64,000 bases of DNA. Source: Crocinitomix catalasitica ATCC 23190 (GTDB lineage: Bacteria; Bacteroidota; Bacteroidia; Flavobacteriales_D; Crocinitomicaceae). The notes beneath the pieces were generated by a model. That model had not been told where the DNA came from. It saw only the letters and a program-made list of their open reading frames with translations, and ran no database searches. Shown here in pieces: positions 26,392 to 34,907 of the stretch. The stretch is taken from assembly GCF_000621625.1 (NCBI RefSeq), contig NZ_JHXV01000005.1:248001-312000 (forward strand), read 5' to 3'. Numbering within the stretch: position 1 is the first letter of the stretch; each line of letters opens with the position of its first letter. The position numbers were made by a program, and so were the translations under genes.

Positions 26392-28278
26392 ATGAATACA
26401 ACACTAAATATCAAGAGAAATATTGTCATTCTCGGGGTTTCATTATCACTGTATGGAATTTTAGTTTTTTTGATAAAATCTCTACTTATAAATGGGAATG
26501 ATACTTTGAATTTAGCAATTACGGCTGACCTATTGTTCGTTGTTCCGCTTATTTATTTTCTACTCATTCGAAAATCCAAAATCCCAAATACAACAGTAAT
26601 ACCGGTTATGTTAGTAGGACTCATACTTGGGTCATATTTTTTGGAAAAAGAAAGTCAGACCTATTTAGACTTATTTAAAAATTGGGCTTTACCAGTAATT
26701 GAATTTTCCATTTTGACCTTTGTAATAATTAAAGTGCGAAAAGCGCTTAAGACATACAAAAAACTAAAAAGTGTTACACCTGACTTTTATGATACGCTAA
26801 AAAGTGTATGCAGTGAAATTCTCCCTAAAAAGCTTGTACTCCCCTTTGTTACAGAAGTCGCTGTGTTTTATTACGGGTTTATTAATTGGAAAAAAAGGGT
26901 GATTAATAGCAACGAATTCACCTATCATAAGGAAAGTTCTACGCCTGCATTACTCGGAGGATTTATTATGGTTATAGGAATTGAAACAATTGCCCTTCAT
27001 TTTTTACTTGCAAAATGGAGTCTGATTTTTGCTTGGATTCTTACAGTACTAAGTTTATACACAGCGATTCAAGTTTTGGGATTTGCAAAAGCACTTTCTA
27101 AAAGACCGATATCTATTGAAAGTAATAAGCTTTTTCTTCGATATGGGATTATGAACGAAACAACTATTGACTTAAAAGATATTGATGACATTGAAGTCTC
27201 CTCAAAAGACATTGAATTAAATAAAGAAACTAGAAAATTGTCATTTTTAGGCGCATTGGAAAGTCACAATGTGATTATCCGATTAAAATATGAAAACACA
27301 TTGATAGGATTGTATGGTTTGAAAAAAAGGTTTATAACACTATTACTTCATGTCGACAGCAAAGCTGATTTTGTTAATTCTGTAAAAGCTGCTATTGAAA
27401 ATACAGAGCTATTTAAAACACCTGTAAAAGAGGTCGATGAAATCTCCAAGCCCTTGGGTGGCTTACTTTCGGACAGGCAAAAAGCCATCAGGGCTACTGG
27501 TTGGATTTTAGGGGTATCATGGCTATTCGGATTCACTGCTTTTTCTTTATTCAATAGTGATAATGAACTCGCTTTTGGTATATCAACACTTATTTTTTCA
27601 ATGCTACCTGCTATTATTGTCATAATTTTGAACAAATTAGAAAGTGGTCGTTGGAAAGAATTACAATTTGTTAAACCAAAATTGAAGCCTTCTATAGGGG
27701 CATTTATAACGCCATTCATCTATTTCGGAATTGTTCTATCTATCCAATATGCGCTTGAAATCAGGAGTGTTCCAAATTGGGGTAAATTAGGTTCTGTTAA
27801 TGAAATGGTTTTAGGTCTTATTCTAGGGTATCCACTTATGCTTTTTCTCATAATGGGAGAAGAAATTGCCTGGAGGGGGTATTTGCAAAAAAAATTAATT
27901 AAAACGTTTGGAGGATTGAAAGGCTTGATATTTCTTGGCTTGATATGGGGAATTTGGCACCTCCCGCTTTCTTTGCAAGGTTATAATCTACCCGATAGTC
28001 CTATTCTTGAAGCCTTTGTTACAACTCCACTAATGTGTATTGCTCTTGCACTAATGATTGGTTACTATGGGTTAAACAGTAAATCAATTTTTATAGGTTT
28101 AATACTGCATACAAGTAATAATCATTTTGGAGGCACATTCTTATATGTTACAGATGTCTATGATGAATTTACTCATGCTATGGTTTTTAGTATAATTTAT
28201 ATTTTAACGATTATTCTTTTTAGTATTTTGTACAGAAAAAAAGAAAATACTTCACACTGCAACTTTGGCATTAATTAA
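26392..28278 (+). CDS. large CPBP family membrane protein with PH-like middle segment
   Basis: 628 residues. The N-terminal third has several membrane helices. The middle (about 220-330) contains a membrane-anchored segment followed by SIESNKLFLRYGIMNETTID, resembling bacterial PH-like domains. The C-terminal third is a CPBP protease domain with GEEIAWRGYLQ (Glu490, Glu491, Arg495), IWGIWHLPLSLQGY (His) and LHTSNNHFGG. The combined length is unusual for CPBP proteins (usually 200-300 residues). It follows the smaller CPBP gene by 50 bases and is probably co-transcribed. Substrate unknown. Confidence 0.8.
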   Translation: MNTTLNIKRNIVILGVSLSLYGILVFLIKSLLINGNDTLNLAITADLLFVVPLIYFLLIRKSKIPNTTVIPVMLVGLILGSYFLEKESQTYLDLFKNWALPVIEFSILTFVIIKVRKALKTYKKLKSVTPDFYDTLKSVCSEILPKKLVLPFVTEVAVFYYGFINWKKRVINSNEFTYHKESSTPALLGGFIMVIGIETIALHFLLAKWSLIFAWILTVLSLYTAIQVLGFAKALSKRPISIESNKLFLRYGIMNETTIDLKDIDDIEVSSKDIELNKETRKLSFLGALESHNVIIRLKYENTLIGLYGLKKRFITLLLHVDSKADFVNSVKAAIENTELFKTPVKEVDEISKPLGGLLSDRQKAIRATGWILGVSWLFGFTAFSLFNSDNELAFGISTLIFSMLPAIIVIILNKLESGRWKELQFVKPKLKPSIGAFITPFIYFGIVLSIQYALEIRSVPNWGKLGSVNEMVLGLILGYPLMLFLIMGEEIAWRGYLQKKLIKTFGGLKGLIFLGLIWGIWHLPLSLQGYNLPDSPILEAFVTTPLMCIALALMIGYYGLNSKSIFIGLILHTSNNHFGGTFLYVTDVYDEFTHAMVFSIIYILTIILFSILYRKKENTSHCNFGIN

Positions 28279-28321
28279 AGAAAATGAATCGAAAATTTCA
28301 GAAATATTAATAAATTGAAAT

Positions 28322-28573
28322 TCGGAAAAGAAAAACACACATCTATCAAACTTCTTTAATCGAATTGCTTACATGAAAGGGCTATCTGTTACGTTATTTG
28401 CTACTACCAAAAAAGTTGTAACAATACTTTGGAGTATGCTTTTCAAAAATCAACATTGTAATCCTCTAACTATTTACGAATACCTAAATCAAAAAAGAAA
28501 ACGAAACATTAGTGGGCTTCAAAAACAAATCGCTAATTTAAATGCTAGAATGAGTAAAATAAAACTAATCTAA
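28322..28573 (+). pseudogene. IS110-family transposase C-terminal remnant
   Basis: The frame reads SEKKNTHLSNFFNRIAYMKG then ATTKKVVTILWSML and ends with YEYLNQKRKRN...LQKQI. This resembles the C-terminal end of IS110-type (DEDD) transposases, where F-x-R-I/L-x-x-K-G precedes an A-x-A-R-K-L/V helix. Nothing of the N-terminal catalytic domain is visible upstream, so it is a leftover of an old insertion. Assignment is moderate because the segment is short. Confidence 0.45.
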
Positions 28574-28628
28574 AAGTGTTTAAAAAAAGTGATTTGTGGA
28601 AACGTTACTCAGAATTGACCCAAAAAGA

Positions 28629-29447
28629 ATGGATAAAGAAATAATTAATCGATAAGGAGCAAGAAAAGCCCAAGATATTCCACTAGAAGTGTTAGAGTTG
28701 CTTAATATCGGAAAAATTGAGACGGTTAATTTAACGGAATGGTTGGCGATAGACCATTTAAAACTTATTGAAGCAAATTTTACAGAAATTGGAATTTCGC
28801 AAGAAAATATAAAACTCATTTCAGAAAAAGTAAAATATCAAAAAAAGCCTTCGACATTGAATACAATCAAATTAGTTGGCTCAGTGCTTTACGAATTATA
28901 TTCTGATGATAAATTATTTGATTCAATATTTGACAAATTGAGTTCTCACTTGTCTGACTCTATTCGCTGTTACGCACCGTATCTTAAATCTTTAAATCAA
29001 AATTTAAATATATCTGAAAAGCTAAATCAATCTGAAAAGCTTATTGCAGATAACCATTTTGGAGTTCGAGAGGTGCTGTGGATGGCTTTACGACCGAAAA
29101 TTGGTGAATATTTAGAAAAATCTATCGAAATTTTAAGTAGTTGGACAAAAAGCGAAAATGAAAATATAAGACGCTTTACAACTGAAAGTACAAGACCGAG
29201 AGGTGTTTGGTATAAACACATTGAACAATTAAAGGAAAATCCAAAAATCGCATTACCTATTTTGGAAAATTTAAAGTCTGATAAATCAAAATATGTTCAA
29301 GATAGCGTTGGAAATTGGTTGAATGATGCGAGTAAATCTGAACCAAGTTCTGTGATTGAATTATGTGAAAATTGGAAAAAGGAATCAACAACAAAAGAAA
29401 CTGAAAAAATAATAAAAAGAGCGAGAAGAACAATCGATAAAAAATAA
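28629..29447 (+). pseudogene. AlkC/AlkD-like DNA alkylation repair protein with early nonsense codon
   Basis: The frame from ATG 28629 reads MDKEIINR, then TAA (28653-28655), then GARKAQDIPLEVLELLN and on to 29447 without a break. HEAT-repeat proteins of the alkylation-repair superfamily begin this way (a Lys would be expected at the TAA). The body has FGVREVLWMALRP, SENENIRRFTTEST and SDKSKYVQDSVGNWLNDASK, strong family marks. A single base change disables the normal start; translation from the GTG at 28689 could still give 252 residues lacking about 20. It lies among IS and recombinase remnants. Confidence 0.75.
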
Positions 29448-29789
29448 CTGCGAATAACTAAGATTCGACGCGCCGATAGGCCGGTAATCAATGGAGACCG
29501 CTGAATGTTGTGTTGACGGATCCGTTTGCTTCGACTTCGAATACCTCAGTGCAACTTAGAATAGGTAGAGTCATTTTTAGTCACTATGGATAAAACGAGA
29601 ACTTTAGTGCTTATTTGGGTTTGATTGATGTATTGAAAACGGTTCGATATTTTGACTATTTAACACGTTTTTCTTTGGCTTTAATTCAATTTCGGTTCAA
29701 AACTGTTGATTTATTGAGATTTTACTAATTTTTCGGCAATTGTTTTTCCAGCTCGCATTTGGAAGATTTTTAAGTGTTTAATAATCATT

Positions 29790-30300
29790 GGTTCATTCGT
29801 ATTTACTTTTACATTCCTTTATTAACCACTTAATAGCTCATGTAGTAAGTGGTCTAAAAGCCCCTTTATTGGAGTTAACTGTTAAAAACATGCATTTGTG
29901 GATGCTCACTTTCAATGTACTTTTATAATCCTCTTGCCAAGTGATCGCTAATGGGCACATATCGATCACTCAATCCTTTTTTCTGTCGAATGAGTACTGT
30001 TTTCCGATCAAAGTTAGCTTCACATAAACGTATGTCAAGTATTTCTTAACCTACTGTTTTATCGCAGTGTTACGTTGAAAGTGTTAAGCAGTGTTTAAAT
30101 ATGTTGGGGCATATAGCTGTAAGCTTTTACCTTCAATTTACTGAGAATGATAGGTAATTTTGTATCTCATTTTATCTATGGTAGCATCACTTTGTGACCA
30201 GCCATGTTTAAAACTTTATAAAGTTCGCGAAGTCCAAAAATGATATGCTTAAAAAACCTCACAGAAGGAGTTTTATGTAAATGTTGACAATGAAAAAGTT
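29790..30300 (-). pseudogene. degraded tyrosine recombinase (phage-integrase family)
   Basis: Reading the minus strand and allowing frame changes gives FFKHIIFGLRELYK and VMLP, then TKLPIILSKLKVKA, then ILDIRLCEANFDRKTVLIRQ followed by KKGLSDRYVPISDHLARGL, and HPQMHVFNS. That order matches the core of Bacteroidota tyrosine recombinases (N-terminal end, KLPVVLS-K-EV, the D-x-R-L-C-D strand and K-KDRYVPLS). Several stops and shifts are present and the final catalytic HxxR...Y part was not found. Boundaries are approximate. The remaining bases of the 29448-30676 gap show nothing else I can identify. Confidence 0.55.
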
Positions 30301-30676
30301 AGTCGTTAATTGTAAAGTTTCACAACATTGTTGATCGCTGTTTACTCAGTTTTTAAAACACTATCAAATCCTTGCGCCTCCCTTAAAGCAACTTCAAGTT
30401 TGGTTTTACTTTTTTTTATACATTATCTTAATTTTTAGTTCTATTAAAAGTAAGAATTGTATTATTTTAGCATGGAATGTCTCTGTACGTAAGAGGGGAT
30501 TTGTTCAACAATGGCTATAATTGATATGGGATTTGGTACTTAAACCAAAGTTTAAAGCTTTAAACTGAGTCCTCCAACTCTTATGATTTGGATTTTTTAT
30601 TAAATTCTTTTCACCTTTGCAAGTCAATGATTATTCATTTTTTTACTAATGTAATTTTTTAAAGGAGCAATTAAAA

Positions 30677-31552
30677 ATGCAACAATATCAATTAAGTATT
30701 ATACAGGAAAACTTCCCGTTTGAGATATATACTTTGCCAGATTACATTGAACAACGAGGAGAAGACATAAGGGTTTCACATACGCAGAACTTTTATCAAA
30801 TAATTTGGTTTAAGTCTGGTATGGGTTTATATACGGTAGATTTTAATGAATACAAAGTCTTTGAAAATGCTTTATTCTTTATTGCAAAAAATCAAGTTCA
30901 TTCTTTTAAATCTTTAAACAAATGTGATGGTATTGTTATTAATTTCGAAGAGTCATTTTTAGTCCAAAAAGATAATGATGTCGATTTTTTCTTAAAATGT
31001 AATTTATTCAACAATCCTTATCAAACTCCATCTTGTTGTATTGGTAGTGGTTGGGAATACAAGCTAGACGAGTATATTTCTCAAATGAGATTAGAACTTG
31101 CTGAAAAAAAATCTTACGGAAGAGAAGAATTACTTCGGTTATATTTAAAAGCATTTCTTATTCAGGTACAGCGAAGAAAACACCAGCTTGAAAAGTTAGA
31201 TAGCGGTCGAAATCCTTTTCCTGATAATGAAAAGAGAAATTTGTTAATAAAGTTTATAAATGCAGTAGAGGATAATTTTAATAAAAACCTCACAGTCAGC
31301 CAATATTCAGCCTTACTAAATGTTTCAACCCGAACGCTTTCTAACTTAACATTACAGCTCTTACAAAAACGGCCCAAACAAATTTTACAAGAACGTAAAA
31401 TTTTAGAATCAAAAAGATTGCTTATCCACTCGGATATATCTGTTAAAGAGATAGCGTATAGAATAGGCTTTAAAGACCCCGCATATTTTTTCCGATATTT
31501 CAAAAAGCACGCTGAAATTTCACCTATCAATTTCCGAAAATCTATTCGATAA
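30677..31552 (+). CDS. AraC family transcriptional regulator (soluble, cupin-type)
   Basis: 291 residues. The N-terminal half is a cupin-like sensor (NFYQIIWFKSGMGLYTVDF ... FFIAKNQVHSF). The C-terminal 100 residues are an AraC domain: LTVSQYSALLNVSTRTLSNL and SVKEIAYRIGFKDPAYFFRY, ending EISPINFRKSI. An AAAGGAG ribosome-binding sequence precedes ATG 30677, which is unusual in this AT-rich phylum. It heads the second OsmC-FrnE cluster on the same strand (83 bases before osmC), so it is the likely regulator of that module. Confidence 0.88.
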   Translation: MQQYQLSIIQENFPFEIYTLPDYIEQRGEDIRVSHTQNFYQIIWFKSGMGLYTVDFNEYKVFENALFFIAKNQVHSFKSLNKCDGIVINFEESFLVQKDNDVDFFLKCNLFNNPYQTPSCCIGSGWEYKLDEYISQMRLELAEKKSYGREELLRLYLKAFLIQVQRRKHQLEKLDSGRNPFPDNEKRNLLIKFINAVEDNFNKNLTVSQYSALLNVSTRTLSNLTLQLLQKRPKQILQERKILESKRLLIHSDISVKEIAYRIGFKDPAYFFRYFKKHAEISPINFRKSIR

Positions 31553-31601
31553 GTACAGTCTATTTTCAGTTTTGTCCATTTATTTATTTTTTAATACGAG
31601 T

Positions 31602-31609
31602 TAACTTTG
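31602..31609 (+). promoter_or_regulatory. -7 promoter box for OsmC module B
   Basis: TAACTTTG matches TAnnTTTG and lies 26 bases before the ATG at 31636, in the gap after the AraC gene. Confidence 0.4.
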
Positions 31610-31635
31610 CCAGTATAAAATTAAAGTTAACAGTT

Positions 31636-32172
31636 ATGATAAACAATCTAAATTTAAAAGCATTACAAGACTATATTGACCTTGTAAAAAGCAATAGTTC
31701 TGAGGCAGTAGCTACTTTTGGCGTTACTGCCAATTGGCAAGATGGTGTTGCTACCGAAATAACACCCCATAGTAAAAAGGTTGGGTCAAAAAAAATAATT
31801 ACACAATTTAAGTATTTGATAGATGAACCTTTAGAATTACTTGGCAATGACAAGAATCCTAATCCTCAGGATTATATTCTTGGCGGCATGGCTGGCTGTA
31901 TGATGGTTGGATTTGTAGCTGGAGCATCAGGAAAAGGTATAGAATTAAGAAATGTACAATTAGATATTATTGGGGAATTAGATCTTAGAGGATTTTTAAA
32001 TCTAGACCCTGATGTAAACGTTGGTTTTGAAAAGTTACAATTCAACTTTAAAGTTGAAGGAAGCGGAACACAAGACCAGTATGATGAAATTATAGAACAT
32101 GTCAGAAAATTCTCTCCAGGCTATCAAACTATACTAAATCCTGTAAAAATTTTAACAAATAAAGAGGTTTAG
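31636..32172 (+). CDS. OsmC-like protein keeping only the first classical cysteine (module B)
   Basis: 178 residues, alignable without gaps to the module A protein at 22591 over the first 90 residues (both MIN-LNL-AL; both PQDY-LGG). The peroxidatic position is Cys88 in GMAGCMMV, but the second classical position reads FSPGYQT with no Cys, and Cys88 is the only cysteine of the protein. Followed 32 bases later by a small OsmC-like gene with the opposite pattern, then by a FrnE-like gene. Thiol peroxidase chemistry would need a partner cysteine or low-molecular-weight thiol. Confidence 0.85.
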   Translation: MINNLNLKALQDYIDLVKSNSSEAVATFGVTANWQDGVATEITPHSKKVGSKKIITQFKYLIDEPLELLGNDKNPNPQDYILGGMAGCMMVGFVAGASGKGIELRNVQLDIIGELDLRGFLNLDPDVNVGFEKLQFNFKVEGSGTQDQYDEIIEHVRKFSPGYQTILNPVKILTNKEV

Positions 32173-32204
32173 TATTTACTTAAAAGAACATAATAACTAA
32201 AGTA

Positions 32205-32618
32205 ATGGGTAAAACAATAAATGTAAAATATGTTGGGAAAGACTCTTCCTCAATACACACCTCTTTAAACGAAGCTACTCTTAAAATATATAATATAGAC
32301 CATTCACCTATAGATTTATTAATCAGTTCTTATGCTTCAAGTTTAATGGAGACAGTGGATTGCGAAGCAAGAAAGCAAGGTTTTGAAAGCACAGTGACAA
32401 AATGCGAAATTTCTTATGAAATGAGTGATGATGATTCTAGAATAAATTCTTGTTCAATCTTCTTATTTTTTGAAGAAGATTTTGATGTAAAAAAGGAAAA
32501 TATTTTAGAAACAGCATCCAAAACAAAATGTCCAGTTGGGAAAAACCTCTCTTCTGATATAAAAAAGTCTTTTCGTTTTTTTTATAAGACTATGTCTAAG
32601 GCTTGCTTCCACAAATAA
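32205..32618 (+). CDS. small divergent OsmC-like protein keeping only the second classical cysteine (module B)
   Basis: 137 residues. The layout fits OsmC: a short N-terminal strand region, helix SPIDLLISSYASSLMETV where the first cysteine would sit (Ser45 and Ser46 instead), strands SRINSCSIFLFF, and the C-terminal helix ETASKTKCPVGKNL with Cys109 in the conserved CPV motif of the second classical cysteine. Other cysteines are at 53, 67, 83 and 134. It lies between a one-cysteine OsmC gene and a FrnE-like gene. The OsmC call rests on motif order and is moderately sure. Confidence 0.6.
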   Translation: MGKTINVKYVGKDSSSIHTSLNEATLKIYNIDHSPIDLLISSYASSLMETVDCEARKQGFESTVTKCEISYEMSDDDSRINSCSIFLFFEEDFDVKKENILETASKTKCPVGKNLSSDIKKSFRFFYKTMSKACFHK

Positions 32619-32686
32619 AATATGATGCAAAATTAAGTATAGGGAAGAAAAACCTTAATGTAAAGTAACAATAAAATAAATTGACA

Positions 32687-33388
32687 ATGAAAGTACAAAT
32701 ATGGTCGGACGTTATGTGTCCCTTTTGCTATATAGCAAAGAATAATTTTGAAAAGGCATTATTGCAGCTACCTTTTGCCAAAGAAGTTGAGGTCGAATGG
32801 AAAAGTTTTCAGTTGGATCCAGAACTAAAAGATACTTCTGAAAATATGACTTTTGGACAGTATTTAATGCATAGTAAGGGTTTTTCAGTCCAAAAAAAAG
32901 ATGAATTTCTTCAACAATTAACAGATATGGGAAGAAATTCAGGTGTGAATTTTGATTTTGATAAAACATTTGTTGCTAATACCTTTCAAGCCCATAAACT
33001 ATTGCATCTTGCAAAAAAATATGGAATGGATAATAAAATGGAAGAATTATTGTTTCAGGCCTTATTTGAAACAGGGAAAAACATTGCTGATAACCAGCTC
33101 TTAATATCTTTTGCAGAGCAACTTTGTATAGACAAAGATGAAGCGCAAGAAGTTCTTCTTTCAAATAAGTTAGACTATGCCGTAAAGCAAGATTTTGAGG
33201 AAGCAAAAAATATTGGGATATCAGGAGTCCCATATTTTGTTTTAGATAATAAATACGCTATATCAGGTGCTCAACCTGTTGAAGCGTTTTTCTCCGCTTT
33301 AACACAGAATTACCGTGAAACTAAGAAGCCTTTAGAAAACTCTGGTGAAAATAATGGTTCTTGTACAACTGATGAGTGTTTACTGTAG
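32687..33388 (+). CDS. DsbA family oxidoreductase, FrnE-like (module B)
   Basis: 233 residues from ATG 32687 (the in-frame TTG at 32681 adds only two residues). The active site MCPFCYIAK has Cys11 and Cys14, the cis-Pro loop is GISGVPYF, and the tail ENNGSCTTDECLL carries two extra cysteines absent from the module A protein. Cytosolic, as no signal peptide is visible. Last gene of the AraC-OsmC-OsmC-like-FrnE cluster; immediately followed by a solo IS end carrying a terminator hairpin. Confidence 0.9.
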   Translation: MKVQIWSDVMCPFCYIAKNNFEKALLQLPFAKEVEVEWKSFQLDPELKDTSENMTFGQYLMHSKGFSVQKKDEFLQQLTDMGRNSGVNFDFDKTFVANTFQAHKLLHLAKKYGMDNKMEELLFQALFETGKNIADNQLLISFAEQLCIDKDEAQEVLLSNKLDYAVKQDFEEAKNIGISGVPYFVLDNKYAISGAQPVEAFFSALTQNYRETKKPLENSGENNGSCTTDECLL

Positions 33389-33423
33389 AATTAAACTTCT
33401 ATATTTACCAATAAAAAAAAGAG

Positions 33424-33585
33424 GCTGTCCAGAAAGTAATTTCAGACAGCTTTTTTATATTTCACCTGATAAGTTCAAAAGTTTGATAAGATTTTTTGAG
33501 TTCTGTACAGGTTTATTATACGGAGTATTTTTAGCTTTTTTTACTAATCTACATTAAAAACGAGCTTTCTGTCCATTACCTAGAC
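33424..33585. repeat. 162-bp solo copy of the IS1182-like element end
   Basis: Reads identically by eye to 15046-15207, the non-coding tail of the IS from its tip to the transposase stop codon. It starts with the GCTGTCCAGAAAG tip and the GACAGCTTTTTT hairpin. The copy holds no transposase sequence. It begins 35 bases after the FrnE stop and its far end overlaps the stop codon of the 33580-34113 gene on the minus strand. It may be a deletion relic or a small non-autonomous derivative. Confidence 0.85.
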
Positions 33586-34113
33586 ATACAGTCCCCTGTG
33601 TGATAACATTATGTTTGCACTTAAACTCCATTTATTAAGTGAATAGCCAAAAGAATGATTTGTTCCATAATCAAAAAAACTAGTGCTAAATTCATGCTTT
33701 ACATCAACATTTAATCCTGTTTTTTTGAAACTACTCTTAGTTTTTAAACGTGAGACACCAATAAATGGTTCAATCCCAATAAAAAAACCTTTTGATTTAA
33801 AGGGGTAATACTGAAAGTCTGTCAATATAGAGAATCCACTCGAACGATAAAGCTGTTCGTCACCTAGGGATGTCGCATCTTTTTTAAACTTCAGATTAAA
33901 AGTTCGTAAACCAATTCCAGCATGAGCTTCGAAGTGATTCGTTTTAAATATTTCCTTTTTTGCTCTGATCATAAACCCAGTTGGTTTAAAAAAGAGGAGA
34001 GATTGTGTGGTAAATTCAAATTTAGTTTTTGATATAAACGACGTTTTATTAATTTGTTGTCCAAATGAAAATTGTTCTATTAGACAAAATGTAAATAATA
34101 TAAATTTTTTCAT
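33580..34113 (-). CDS. outer-membrane beta-barrel-like protein, stop codon supplied by IS fragment
   Basis: 177 residues, signal peptide MKKFILFTFCLIEQFSFGQ, followed by barrel-like strands (YPFKSKGFFIGIEPFIGVSR ... GYSLNKWSLSANIMLSHRGL). The final codons are TAT GTC TAG, and the GTC TAG bases lie in the copied IS end, so the original C-terminus was probably changed. It starts four bases after the esterase gene and forms a pair with it. Function unknown. Confidence 0.65.
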   Translation of the reverse strand: MKKFILFTFCLIEQFSFGQQINKTSFISKTKFEFTTQSLLFFKPTGFMIRAKKEIFKTNHFEAHAGIGLRTFNLKFKKDATSLGDEQLYRSSGFSILTDFQYYPFKSKGFFIGIEPFIGVSRLKTKSSFKKTGLNVDVKHEFSTSFFDYGTNHSFGYSLNKWSLSANIMLSHRGLYV

Positions 34114-34117
34114 GATA

Positions 34118-34907
34118 TTATTTTAAGATGAAATTTAAACCATTGATGAAACCAGTAGATTGTGTATTATTATGTCCACTTTTATTTATTAATTCAGTTT
34201 TTATTTTAAAATCACCATATCCCCTATTTTCCAAAATATCCCTAAATGCTATAAACTGTGCGGTAGCCTCAAGGTCTCCAGTTCCAAAATAAAGTTTAGT
34301 AGATAAAGAATCATTCTTTAAAAAATACTCTTGCTCTAAATCAAACAAGTAACTATCTCCATAAAAAAGGGATGTACTAACAGCTATATAGTTGTCGAAA
34401 GGAGATTCTATTTGGTCTTGAAGCATTGCGTATAAACAAAAGTATCCGCCTAAAGAATGTCCATAAATAGAACGTTCTATGGGTTTTATTTTCAAATCAA
34501 CCTCTATATGAGGCACAAGTTCATCTTTAAAAAAAAGAATGAATTTATTAGCTCCACCATAGCCAACAGAACCTCCCATAGGAAAGTCTTTCTTATGTTC
34601 TGGAAAAGTAAAGTCTGTATCTCTTTCATCTCGATTTTTGTACGATACACTCACTAACACAACGTTCTTACGATATTTAGAATTGATGATGGAAAAAAAT
34701 TCATTTTGATAATTTTTTCCATCTAAGAAATATACAGTTTGATATTTCTTAGTATCATCAAAATTTTCAGGATATAAAACCGTAATATCATAATCAAATC
34801 CAGTATGAACGGATAAAATATTAAAATTGTTTTTTTTTTTAGGTAACTTTCTCCTTTTTACAGCTTATGAAAAAGAAAATTAACAAAAAGATTGTGATTA
34901 ATTTCAT
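34118..34907 (-). pseudogene. esterase-family lipoprotein (alpha/beta fold) with frameshift after the lipobox
   Basis: ATG 34907 gives a lipoprotein signal MKLITIFLLIFFFISC, then KKEKVT and a stop. The main frame, continuing upstream of residue SVSYKNRDERD, reads NNFNILSVHTGFDYDITVLY and YQTVYFLDGKNY, typical of the putative-esterase (EsD-like) family. Removing one base from the A-run at 34855-34859 joins both parts into about 263 codons. Catalytic pieces are intact: YGHSLGG with the nucleophile Ser, GTGDLEAT and SGHNN. A real frameshift, slipped-strand variation, or a sequencing error are all possible. Confidence 0.7.

Noticed and set aside
33345-33557. 70-residue plus-strand frame over the FrnE end and IS tail
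   Set aside because: Out of frame with the FrnE gene and mostly within the non-coding IS copy.
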